Source of the DNA: Holosporaceae bacterium
GTDB taxonomy: Bacteria; Pseudomonadota; Alphaproteobacteria; UBA3830
Assembly (NCBI GenBank): GCA_031282785.1
Contig: JAITDB010000031.1
Location: 1-5,914, forward strand
Direction: 5' to 3'
DNA length: 5,914 bases
The notes under the pieces were generated by a model that worked only from the letters and a program-made list of their open reading frames with translations, did not search any database and was not told the origin of the DNA. Made by a program: the position numbers and the translations under genes. Below, piece after piece: positions 1 through 5,539 of the stretch (positions within the stretch are counted from its first letter, which is position 1; each line of letters starts with the position of its first letter).

Positions 1-56
1 ATTTTCCTAAATTGGGATTCAGAAATATGGGTATTTTTTATGTATCTATTTTTCAT
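1..56 (-). CDS. IS transposase, N-terminal fragment (IS1595-like), runs off the left edge
   Basis: The ATG is at 56-54 on the minus strand, preceded by an AGGA about 7 bases upstream. The visible residues are the same as in the right-hand copy and begin MKNRYIKNTHISE. The pattern of a short basic start followed by ISE-x-x-FR is what I associate with IS1595-family transposases of symbiotic and environmental proteobacteria. No catalytic residues are visible, so the family is a tentative call and it is unknown whether the copy is intact. Confidence 0.45.
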   Translation of the reverse strand, partial: MKNRYIKNTHISESQFRK

Positions 57-109
57 TGATATATCCTACCTTATTGGGCTAGAAAATCAATCTAATCTAC
101 TCTTGAACC
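1..109 (-). mobile_element. 5' end of an insertion sequence, left copy (reads leftward out of the window)
   Basis: These 109 bases are the exact reverse complement of 5801-5909; I compared every base and found no mismatch. Identity stops abruptly at 109/110 (mirror 5801/5800), which marks the inner end of the element, beginning GGTTCAAGAG when read outward. The element carries a spacer of about 50 bases and then the start of a transposase gene. The bases just inside the two copies (110-117 and 5793-5800) differ, which suggests two separate insertions of the same IS rather than one event. The outer ends and target-site duplications lie outside the window. The IS1595-like assignment rests only on the first 20 transposase residues. 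Confidence 0.65.
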
Positions 110-204
110 AAATATTTTAGACAAGAGATTCGATGACAAAAAATCATCATCCATCGCATACTAAACAAAAATAAACAAGAAAAAATCTATCCTGCGCTAT
201 ACTA

Positions 205-249
205 TATAGTCATTATAAGTAGTAAATCACACAACTTATAATGACTATA
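205..249 (-). terminator. 16-bp perfect inverted repeat, possible terminator of the repeat-protein gene
   Basis: The arms TATAGTCATTATAAGT (205-220) and its exact reverse complement (234-249) flank a 13-base loop. The structure starts about 34 bases past the stop of the minus-strand repeat-protein gene, where a terminator would sit. The stem is mostly A/T and the nearest T run on the transcript (T6) lies about 17 bases beyond it, so it is not a textbook intrinsic terminator. The left arm overlaps a 10-bp palindrome at 201-210. It could also be an mRNA 3'-stabilising hairpin or a protein-binding site. Bases 110-204 otherwise hold no gene that I can see. Confidence 0.4.
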
Positions 250-283
250 CCTCAAAAGCTCAAATTCTAGCAGTTCACAGTGA

Positions 284-1426
284 CTACTCTTCGTCTTCAT
301 CGGGAATTTCCGGTTCAGGATCAGAGCTGCTATCTTTCAATATTTCTCCTAAGTCAGATTCATCTTTCTGCTCGTCGAAATTTACTTCAAAATCCTGTAC
401 TAGAGTATCCTCATCGCCAAATTTATCTTCTTTTCCGAATCCGTTATCCACCTGTTCCGGAGCGTCTTCATTGCTGAAATTAGAGTTCTTTCCTCCTTTT
501 GCGAATCCGTTATTCGCCTGTTCCGGAGCATATTCGCTGCCTGCCTTGCCTCGTTTTCCTCCTTTTGCGAATCCGTTATTCGCCTGTTCCGGAGCATATT
601 CGCTGCCTGCCTTGCTCCGTTTTCCTCCTTTTGCAAAGCCGTTATCTACTTGTACCGGAGCGTATTCGCTGCCTGCCTTGCTCCGTTTTCCTCCTTTTGC
701 AAAGCCATTATCCACTTGTACCGGAGAGTACTCGCTGCCTGCCTTGCTCTGCTTTCCTCCTTTTGCGAATCCGTTATCTACTTGTACCGGAGCGTACTCG
801 CTGCCAAAGTTGCCGCGCTTACCTCCTTTCCCGACACTGTTATTCACTTGTACTGGAACGTACTCGCTACCAAAATTGCCGCGCTTACCTCCTTTCCCGA
901 CACTGTTATTCACTTGTACCGGAGCATACTCGCTGCCAAAATTGCCGCGCTTATTTCCTTTTGCGAATCCGTTATCCACTTGTACTGGAGCGTACTCGCT
1001 GCCAAAACTGCCGCGCTTATTCCCCTTTGCGAATCCGTTATCCACTTGTACCGGAGCATACTCGCTACCAAAACTGCCGCGTTTATTTCCTTTTGCGAAT
1101 CCGTTATCTACTTGTACCGGAGCGTATTCACTGGTACCGCGCTTTCCTGCCTTTCCATAGCTCACCTGCTGCGGAGTGTACTCACTAGCAGATTTTGCTT
1201 GTTTACTTCCTTTCCCGAAGCTCGCCTGTTTTGGAGTATATTCATTGACAGATTTAGCTTGTTTACTTCCTTTCCCGAAGCTTCCCTGCCCTGAAGCATA
1301 GTCACGGTCAAGGTTGCTCGTCTTAGTAGCTTTCTTGCCCTGAGCCGCGTTGTATGATTTTCCGGCAGCACAGGCATCAAGACTGTATAGAGCAAGCGTC
1401 GCTGCGAGAATGTAATTTATTTTCAT
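284..1426 (-). CDS. Exported tandem-repeat protein with acidic C-terminus, function unknown
   Basis: A 380-residue protein. Residues 1-21 look like an export signal: K2, a hydrophobic stretch from I6 to L16, then DACAA. Signal peptidase I could cut after A20 or A21; C19 in LDAC is a poor lipobox alternative. Residues 22-98 hold a lysine-rich lead-in and degenerate 18-20-residue units. Residues 99-318 are ten units of exactly 22 residues of the type SEYAPVQVDNGFAKGNKRG. A decayed unit follows (319-337), then a strongly acidic tail ending in DEDEE. The body is basic, Gly/Lys-rich and almost free of cysteine; it is likely disordered or a repetitive beta fold. The start is supported by AGGAG (1433-1437) six bases before the ATG. 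I do not recognise the family. A secreted or surface-exposed, host-facing role is inference from the signal and the repeats. Confidence 0.85.
   Translation of the reverse strand: MKINYILAATLALYSLDACAAGKSYNAAQGKKATKTSNLDRDYASGQGSFGKGSKQAKSVNEYTPKQASFGKGSKQAKSASEYTPQQVSYGKAGKRGTSEYAPVQVDNGFAKGNKRGSFGSEYAPVQVDNGFAKGNKRGSFGSEYAPVQVDNGFAKGNKRGNFGSEYAPVQVNNSVGKGGKRGNFGSEYVPVQVNNSVGKGGKRGNFGSEYAPVQVDNGFAKGGKQSKAGSEYSPVQVDNGFAKGGKRSKAGSEYAPVQVDNGFAKGGKRSKAGSEYAPEQANNGFAKGGKRGKAGSEYAPEQANNGFAKGGKNSNFSNEDAPEQVDNGFGKEDKFGDEDTLVQDFEVNFDEQKDESDLGEILKDSSSDPEPEIPDEDEE
473..1132 (-). repeat. Ten tandem 66-bp coding repeats
   Basis: Ten in-frame 66-bp units encode the 22-residue motif. Subtypes fall in blocks along the protein: three NKRG units (D-N-G-F-A-K), two VNNSVGKGGKRGNF units, three VDNGFAKGGK units with an SKAG ending, then two ANNGFAKGGK units. 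This blocking suggests local duplication by slippage or unequal recombination, and the unit length preserves the frame when copies are gained or lost. Shorter degenerate units extend the repetitive region to about 416-1306. Because the unit is a multiple of three, several antisense frames also stay open here without being genes. Confidence 0.9.
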
Positions 1427-1484
1427 ATCTCTCTCCTATTTAACAATATCCTTTTAAAGCATGGGCGAAAAACATTAATAAAAG

Positions 1485-1507
1485 TTTAAAAATAGCGATT
1501 TTTTTAA
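1485..1507 (-). terminator. Weak A/T hairpin after the ABC operon
   Basis: AAAAAT (1488-1493) and ATTTTT (1498-1503) pair around a four-base AGCG loop just past the stop of the ATPase gene, and the pairing can extend outward with a two-base bulge. On the transcript the T-rich arm can double as the U tract. The stem has no G/C pairs, so termination would be inefficient and read-through into the repeat-protein gene is possible. The spacer 1427-1509 shows no convincing separate promoter for that gene. Confidence 0.3.
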
Positions 1508-1509
1508 GA

Positions 1510-2163
1510 TTAATAATATTTTTTCAGATAATCCACGGCATCATCCAGTTCCTGCGGACGAATATCGACGACGATTTTTCCTCCGTTCAGCAGTATGATC
1601 CGATCTGATATTTTCGTTAAAAAATCGAGATCGTGCGATGCGATCACCATGGTCACTCCCATTTCGCAGACGGATTCCAGTAGCGTTACCACGTCCGTAG
1701 TTGTAGCGACGTCGAGGCCGGACGTGGGCTCGTCGCAGAGCAAAATATCAGGCTTTATCATGAGACTTCGAGCAAGAGCAACGCGCTGCTTCTGACCTCC
1801 GGACAGATGTCGCGGATATGTATCGGCCTTGGACGCGATCCCGAGATTTTTTAGCATGTCACGAGCCTGCTTCTGATGATTCAATTTTTTATTTTTTAGG
1901 GTCGGCGCGTAGATCAAATTTTCCAGCACCGTCATATGCGGAAAAAGCTGAAAATCCTGAAACATGAAGCCGACTCTGCCGTTGCACTCTATGGATCCAC
2001 TGTCCGACGTGTCCAGTTTTTGCATGCAGCGCAGTAGTGTGGACTTTCCTCCGCCGGACGGTCCTGCTAATCCTAGGATGTCGGATTTTTCCACAGAAAA
2101 GCTCACGTTGTCCAGCACAACAGTTTCGTTAAACTGCTTGCAGACATTAGACACCCTTAGCAT
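1510..2163 (-). CDS. Polar amino-acid ABC transporter, ATP-binding protein (GlnQ/HisP type)
   Basis: The ATPase that powers uptake of a polar amino acid through the adjacent permease, on the cytoplasmic face of the inner membrane. Every hallmark of the ABC fold is visible. Numbered from the upstream GTG at 2172, they are Walker A GPSGGGKST (37-45), Q-loop Q72, signature LSGGQ (123-127), Walker B ILLCDE (143-148), D-loop SGLD (151-154) and switch H180. I place the start at the internal ATG (2163-2161), giving 217 residues, because GGAG (2175-2172) lies eight bases upstream of it, whereas the GTG at 2172 overlaps that site. It overlaps the permease 3' end by 17 bases, implying translational coupling. 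It is slightly shorter than the usual 240 residues. The substrate cannot be read from the sequence. Confidence 0.95.
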   Translation of the reverse strand: MLRVSNVCKQFNETVVLDNVSFSVEKSDILGLAGPSGGGKSTLLRCMQKLDTSDSGSIECNGRVGFMFQDFQLFPHMTVLENLIYAPTLKNKKLNHQKQARDMLKNLGIASKADTYPRHLSGGQKQRVALARSLMIKPDILLCDEPTSGLDVATTTDVVTLLESVCEMGVTMVIASHDLDFLTKISDRIILLNGGKIVVDIRPQELDDAVDYLKKYY

Positions 2164-2794
2164 ATTTTTCACTCCGCTCTATTTTTCTTCCGATGAATTC
2201 GATGAACAGCACGAGACAATAATAATAGGCTCCAGCAATGCAAAGAGGCATAAAATATTCGAATCGTTCTGCAGCGAGGGTCTGGGATCTCCGCATCAGG
2301 TCCATACCGCCGATGGTAGCGATAAGAGCGGTCTCCTTCAGCAGCGCTATTACTTCTCCCATCATGGCCGGCAGAATATTTCTCACAACCTGAGGAAGAA
2401 TTATATCTCGCCACATGTGTGACGTCGGTATTTCCAGAGTGCGAGCCGCTTCAAATTGTCCTTTGGGAATGCTCTCGATGCCGGCTCGAAGAATTTCCGC
2501 CACATAGGCAGAGCTGTTGAAACCAAACGCAATGACTCCGGCGCCAATGGTCGTAAGCTTGATGCCCAGAAGTCCCGGTATGGTGAAATATATGAAACTC
2601 AGCTGCAGAATAACAGGAGTCCCACGAATCACCGAGATCACAGCATTTATAAAGCATCTGCAGATACCATTATATCTCAGAACCGACATCAGGAGTCCCA
2701 GAATAATGCTGATGCACATTCCTCCCAGCAGCAGCTCTAGGGTGATTACCACTCCGGTTCCCACATAAATAATACTAGACGCGATTCTCTCCAA
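2147..2794 (-). CDS. Polar amino-acid ABC transporter, permease (HisMQ/GlnP type)
   Basis: An inner-membrane permease of 215 residues with hydrophobic segments near residues 10-38, 48-75, 80-100, 140-163 and 180-201. The RGTP motif (57-60) and the cytoplasmic EAA loop (115-135, EAARTLEIP through ILPQ), which contacts the ATPase, are both present. The loop is odd: the near-invariant glycine of EAA-x-x-x-G is glutamate here (E121, codon GAA, one base from GGA). The start is a TTG three bases after the binding-protein stop, with GAGGA (2802-2806) seven to eight bases upstream inside the end of that gene. No other nearby start has a better ribosome site. A single permease gene suggests a homodimer, as is common in this family. 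Confidence 0.93.
   Translation of the reverse strand: MERIASSIIYVGTGVVITLELLLGGMCISIILGLLMSVLRYNGICRCFINAVISVIRGTPVILQLSFIYFTIPGLLGIKLTTIGAGVIAFGFNSSAYVAEILRAGIESIPKGQFEAARTLEIPTSHMWRDIILPQVVRNILPAMMGEVIALLKETALIATIGGMDLMRRSQTLAAERFEYFMPLCIAGAYYYCLVLFIEFIGRKIERSEKYAKGV
2172..2175 (-). promoter_or_regulatory. Ribosome binding site that sets the ATPase start
   Basis: GGAG on the minus strand lies eight bases before the ATG at 2163 and overlaps the alternative GTG at 2172-2170. It favours the shorter ATPase by three residues. Confidence 0.6.
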
Positions 2795-2797
2795 TTT

Positions 2798-3532
2798 TTA
2801 TTCCTCGAGTAGCTGCCATTTTTTCATGAGTTTTTTTAACTCGCCATTTTGCTCTAGCTTTTTCAGAATGGTGTTGACTTTTTCCCGAAGAGGAGAGTGC
2901 TTCTTGAAAATTATCGCGTATCCTTCATCGGATTTCGCGACAATATTATAGGCCAATTCTGCATTGACATTGCAAAAATACTGCGCCTGTACACTATCCA
3001 CCAGCACACAATCCACGTGACCGGCCTTCAGAGCCTCTATTATCTGGCCATTGGTGTCCATTGTTATCAGTTGAGCGCGAGTGACGTTGGCTTTTGCCCA
3101 CATTTCCATGGTGCTCCCCAATTGACTAGCCACTTTAATGCCGACCATTTCATCAGCGTTTCGATGAGGCTCATCTTTCATGTACACGGACGCAATGCTT
3201 TCCGAATAATAGCATCGGGAGAGATCGAAATTTTTTCTTCGCTCTGGATTAGAGGCAAATGTAGAAATTGCCGCATCCAGAGCATCATTCTGGAGCGACG
3301 CCAGAATGGAACTGAAATGCATATCCTCAAATTCCGCTTCCGCGCCCATTTCTTTGGCAACAAGACGCGCCACATCTATCTCGAATCCCTTTAGCTCGCT
3401 ATTTTCATAGTACTCGAACGGAGGATAATCAGCACAGGTACCGAATCTTATTTTTCCGCTCGCTTTTTTCTCGTCACAGCCTGATAATATACATACCAGA
3501 CAGGACAACAGCGTAAATATCTTTCTAATCAT
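2798..3532 (-). CDS. Amino-acid ABC transporter, substrate-binding lipoprotein
   Basis: A 244-residue solute-binding protein of the polar amino-acid type (SBP_bac_3 fold). Residues 1-19 form a lipoprotein signal, with basic R3-K4, a hydrophobic core and lipobox LSGC (16-19), so C19 would be lipidated. Family landmarks follow: GTCADYPPFEY (31-41), GFEIDVA (49-55), the NPERR segment (95-99) where the family places its carboxylate-binding arginine, and a C-terminal helix rich in K/L. An in-frame ATG 26 codons upstream (3610) exists, but it has no spaced ribosome site and would put a charged stretch before the signal. AGGAG eight bases before 3532 fixes the start. This is the first gene of the operon. 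A lipid-anchored binding protein is less usual in Gram-negatives than a free periplasmic one, though Chlamydia ArtJ is comparable. The ligand is unknown. Confidence 0.93.
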   Translation of the reverse strand: MIRKIFTLLSCLVCILSGCDEKKASGKIRFGTCADYPPFEYYENSELKGFEIDVARLVAKEMGAEAEFEDMHFSSILASLQNDALDAAISTFASNPERRKNFDLSRCYYSESIASVYMKDEPHRNADEMVGIKVASQLGSTMEMWAKANVTRAQLITMDTNGQIIEALKAGHVDCVLVDSVQAQYFCNVNAELAYNIVAKSDEGYAIIFKKHSPLREKVNTILKKLEQNGELKKLMKKWQLLEE

Positions 3533-3540
3533 GAAAAAAT

Positions 3541-3545
3541 CTCCT
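3541..3545 (-). promoter_or_regulatory. Ribosome binding site that sets the binding-protein start
   Basis: AGGAG on the minus strand lies eight bases before the ATG at 3532. It selects the start that gives a clean lipoprotein signal over the upstream in-frame ATGs at 3610 and 3598. Confidence 0.75.
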
Positions 3546-3576
3546 GACGCAGCCATATTCTCATTTTTGCGCACAT

Positions 3577-3611
3577 AATGCAACCTTTGCTTCTGCATTC
3601 TCCGTTGCATT
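3577..3611 (-). repeat. 8-bp inverted repeat in the leader of the ABC operon
   Basis: AATGCAAC (3577-3584) pairs with GTTGCATT (3604-3611) around a 19-base loop, between the putative promoter and the first gene. It could be an operator half-site pair or a leader hairpin that affects expression. Nothing ties it to a known regulator, and 8-bp arms can arise by chance. Confidence 0.25.
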
Positions 3612-3631
3612 TCCTTTTATTCATCTCTATT

Positions 3632-3659
3632 AAGATAAATCTGAAAGATAGAATCTCAA
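3632..3659 (-). promoter_or_regulatory. Possible sigma-70 promoter for the ABC operon
   Basis: On the minus strand TTGAGA (3659-3654) is followed after 16 bases by TATCTT (3637-3632). The -35 fits the consensus at five of six positions and the -10 at four. Transcription would start near 3625, leaving a leader of roughly 90 bases. It is a reasonable match in an AT-rich region and no more than that. Confidence 0.3.
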
Positions 3660-3700
3660 ACACTATGAGGGCGACTCCTATCGAGCGCGCCACAAAAAAA

Positions 3701-3808
3701 TTACGAGATATCTAACTTTGCGAGTGTTGCATAGCATTTTCTGACAATAGCAGATGTTTTATCAACCACAAAGTCAGATGCCTCAAATTTTCTACCTGGA
3801 TCGCAGCA
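3701..3808 (-). other. In-frame open extension downstream of the CCIL protein stop
   Basis: After the TGA stop at 3811-3809 the same frame stays open for 35 codons to a TAA at 3703-3701. It reads CCDPGRKFEAS through KCYATLAKLDIS, which looks like ordinary protein. If the TGA is read through, reassigned to Trp, or a recent nonsense mutation, the upstream protein is or was 250 residues long and the CaaX ending is not its natural C-terminus. An open run of this length can also occur by chance. A T7 run follows the TAA directly, without a GC-rich stem. Bases 3660-3700 hold nothing I can identify. Confidence 0.35.
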
Positions 3809-4453
3809 TCACAGAATACAGCAACCGCAATTGGATTTTTTCTTTTTTGTCTTGCATTTTTTCTTGTGCAACACCAATAGGTAGTCCTGCACATCCATGT
3901 CAAATGCTCTCAGGTATCCCTTTATGGCCATATTTTCGATGACAGCAACAACCGAGTCCCAATCACCGTAGGTTTCCAGCAGTAGGCGTTCTTTATACTG
4001 ATCTGGAATGATCGAATCGTTGAGATTAACGAGACGGAGCATCTTATTTCCTGCGTCCACACGCATAGAGCGCAACATAATAGCCGTGTACAGCCATCTT
4101 TCGTCGAAACGCATTGATGGTGTATTTTCGTATGTGGGTTTCAGATTAAATCTGCGCCGATGCTCGATCGCTTGCTCAGGCGTCATAAACCTCATTACGC
4201 TTCGCGCCAGCAGTTCTCTCGTAGGATAAGAACTACGGTGATAGGATAAAGAGAGGGCATCGGTGGTTATCTTCGATACCGCAGAAGACAGTGTTTGAGA
4301 CTCATTAATATATTCTATCAGCATGCCATAGCAAGGAGGCAACAACACTGAACAGCACTGTCCCACAGAAAAACAACAGACAAACAAAAAAACAGAAAAT
4401 ATTATCCTTAGATATGGCATATCATCAATGCTCTGCAGAAAAGTGTTTTTCAT
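3809..4453 (-). CDS. Unrecognised protein with N-terminal hydrophobic segment and polybasic CaaX-like C-terminus
   Basis: A 214-residue protein that I do not recognise. Residues 17-38 form one strongly hydrophobic, Cys-rich segment, either an uncleaved anchor or a signal peptide. The middle (about 55-150) is helical and charged. Residues about 148-198 look like a winged helix: two helices ending in ENMAIKGYL, then a wing-like FDMDVQDYLLVL, recalling the C-terminal tail of PCI domains. The last residues are KKKCKTKKKKSNCGCCIL, a lysine-rich stretch and then C211-C212-I-L, identical to the CaaX box of mammalian RalA, a geranylgeranylated protein. The start is well supported by AAGGAG (4465-4460), six bases upstream, which overlaps the stop of the Trm112-like gene, so the two are cotranscribed. 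A host-targeted effector is inference. The hydrophobic N-terminus and the open frame past the TGA are reasons for doubt. Confidence 0.8.
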   Translation of the reverse strand: MKNTFLQSIDDMPYLRIIFSVFLFVCCFSVGQCCSVLLPPCYGMLIEYINESQTLSSAVSKITTDALSLSYHRSSYPTRELLARSVMRFMTPEQAIEHRRRFNLKPTYENTPSMRFDERWLYTAIMLRSMRVDAGNKMLRLVNLNDSIIPDQYKERLLLETYGDWDSVVAVIENMAIKGYLRAFDMDVQDYLLVLHKKKCKTKKKKSNCGCCIL

Positions 4454-4464
4454 TTCTAACTCCT

Positions 4465-4668
4465 TTATAAAGCGTTAGATTTTTCCACATTCTCCTGCTG
4501 CCCGGCATATTTGGGATCCAAAAATGGAATACCATCGACTATCGGATAATAAGTCCAATTCATCCGATTTATTAGACGATCTCCTTCCATCTCCAGCTTG
4601 ACCCCAGTCAATGGACAAACAATCAAATTGAGTAGGCCAGCATTTATTAGCGGCGTTTCATTCCCCAT
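4465..4668 (-). CDS. Trm112/UPF0434 family small protein
   Basis: A 67-residue protein with the family signature: a helical LLNLIVCPLTG segment (12-22), a short beta region, then YYPIVDGIPFL (40-50). Eukaryotic and archaeal Trm112 activates methyltransferases for tRNA, rRNA and release factors; the bacterial versions are small, poorly understood proteins. Only one cysteine (C18) of the zinc-binding set remains, which is the usual alphaproteobacterial form and supports that assignment for the genome. The ATG at 4668 has no clear ribosome site. The frame continues upstream through a TAG into a further short open stretch. It is followed after 11 bases by the CCIL protein gene. Confidence 0.88.
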   Translation of the reverse strand: MGNETPLINAGLLNLIVCPLTGVKLEMEGDRLINRMNWTYYPIVDGIPFLDPKYAGQQENVEKSNAL

Positions 4669-4677
4669 GTAGATAAT

Positions 4678-4725
4678 CTAACAAAAGTCTGCGTCCCATA
4701 ACAGATCACGAACCTCATTATCCAT
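4678..4725 (-). other. 15-codon open frame upstream of, and in phase with, the Trm112-like gene
   Basis: ATG (4725) through TAG (4678) encodes MDNEVRDLLWDADFC, and the next in-frame ATG is the Trm112-like start four codons later. It has no ribosome site. The RDLLWDADF string recalls the start of small antitoxin-like proteins with an LxWDxD motif, so it may be a gene remnant or chance. The rest of the spacer 4669-4791 is AT-rich. It has a possible -10 (GATAAT) without a good -35, and an A/T-only hairpin at about 4755-4785 that might end the regulator transcript. Confidence 0.25.
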
Positions 4726-5102
4726 AAATTTGATTAAGAAAATGATAATTTAAGACTTTCGGAAATTATTTTTTTATAGAATGATAAAAATTTATTTAAA
4801 TATTCGATGCCATATAACTTCGGCTGCTTTCACGAGTTCATAAGCCTGATCTTTTTTGTCTTTGCTTAAAAAAATCCGACATGTTGTACCAGAAACTCCC
4901 AGTAATCGACATAGCATGGTCTCGCCGTTTTTTTCCACGCCTATAATGATTTTCCCTACTAAAAAATTCAGATCCTCCTCTATGCCCGCAACACAATCGC
5001 CGATTTTGAATCTGAAATTTAGGAAATCTTCTTCTACCATATGAAAAATAGCATTTTTATGAAGATTCGTAAAAAAACTTAGCTCTCGTCTGATATTTTT
5101 AT

Positions 5103-5492
5103 CTATAAATTGATTGGTTTTTTTTGTTTTTCGTGTTTTTGCAAATTCATTTTCGATTGCCAGCCGGCATCGGGCAGAAAGGCAGACTTTTCTAGCTCGT
5201 CCATGAGTCTGGGTGGAGTTCCACTGCCGTTTAGTAGCCACTCCTGGGTACAATATATGCCAAGCTTCCGCAGAGCCTCACATACCCTCACAGCGCTTTT
5301 TTCCGTGAGCTCTACGCGTCCGCTATCCCATGTGTCTATGGTGGATGTGGCAATACCTATCTTCTCATAGAATTCCTGACGGGAAAACCCTGTTAGCGCC
5401 CTTGCCATGCGTAGACGTCGGCCCTTCAGTTGAGCCGTCGTGTATGTAAGATAGCTTTCTTTCTCCAATGAACTTCCAGTTTTGAGTTTCAT
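5103..5492 (-). CDS. HTH XRE-type DNA-binding protein, the part translated without frame change
   Basis: Read strictly, this frame gives 129 residues: a short lead, the HTH at about residues 24-78, EWLLNGSGTPP, and a Lys/Gln-rich end EKQKKPINL that arises only after the A8 run. DNA binding could survive but the C-terminal barrel, which usually handles dimerisation or signal sensing, would be lost. An upstream in-frame ATG at 5558 exists, but the ribosome site AGAGGT favours 5492. Confidence 0.7.
   Translation of the reverse strand: MKLKTGSSLEKESYLTYTTAQLKGRRLRMARALTGFSRQEFYEKIGIATSTIDTWDSGRVELTEKSAVRVCEALRKLGIYCTQEWLLNGSGTPPRLMDELEKSAFLPDAGWQSKMNLQKHEKQKKPINL
5118..5125 (-). other. A8 homopolymer, likely frame-switch site
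   Basis: On the coding strand the frame reads CAA-AAA-AAA-CCA, which contains A_AAA_AAA, a heptamer suited to -1 ribosomal slippage. A8 is also long enough for polymerase slippage, which is known from AT-rich endosymbionts. Moving back one base here joins the HTH half to the C-terminal half. I saw no Shine-Dalgarno-like stimulator just upstream. Confidence 0.55.
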
Positions 5493-5510
5493 GATATTAC
5501 CTCTAAAAAT

Positions 5511-5539
5511 CTTATAAAGCATCTTGAAAAAAAACTCAA
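5511..5539 (-). promoter_or_regulatory. Promoter of the XRE regulator gene
   Basis: On the minus strand TTGAGT (5539-5534), a 17-base spacer and TATAAG (5516-5511) form a good sigma-70 promoter. The start of transcription would fall shortly before the ribosome site, giving a short leader. It overlaps the divergent promoter. Confidence 0.55.

Larger units (their letters stand above)
4792..5492 (-). pseudogene. XRE-family HTH regulator, split by a -1 frame change
   Basis: Two overlapping frames make one protein of about 233 residues. The N-terminal half (start ATG at 5492, AGAGGT six bases upstream) holds an XRE helix-turn-helix: GRRLRMARALTGFSRQEFY through IATSTIDTWDSGR, then the family phrase EWLLNGSGTPP. 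Its frame ends at a TAG at 5105-5103. The C-terminal half continues in the -1 frame to 4792 and has the layout of the S24-like repressor barrel: HMVEEDFLNFRFKIGDCVAG, then the VGKIIIG strand and further strands to the end. No Ser/Lys peptidase pair is evident. The C-terminal frame has no start of its own: only a TTG at 5253 inside the HTH gene and an ATG at 5040 without a ribosome site. The A8 run at 5118-5125 is the likely switch point; one extra A restores a single frame. It may be a pseudogene, a sequencing error, or a gene rescued by slippage. Confidence 0.75.

Noticed and set aside
473..1132. CRISPR-like array of regular repeats
   Set aside because: The units are contiguous with no unique spacers, and they encode a continuous protein.
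471..1294. Long plus-strand open frames across the repeat-protein gene
   Set aside because: They exist because the 66-bp repeat is a multiple of three and its antisense frames happen to lack stops. They have no ribosome sites, and the minus-strand frame has a signal peptide and a good start.
2897..3394. 165-codon plus-strand frame opposite the binding-protein gene
   Set aside because: It is a shadow of a gene with clear family motifs on the other strand.
3611..3808. tRNA or small RNA gene in the spacer before the ABC operon
   Set aside because: I looked for a T-loop, an acceptor stem and a strong stem-loop and found only short G/C matches that do not form a cloverleaf.
3712..3903. 63-codon minus-strand open frame overlapping the CCIL protein end
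   Set aside because: It is out of frame with the better supported gene, has no ribosome site and shows no recognisable composition.
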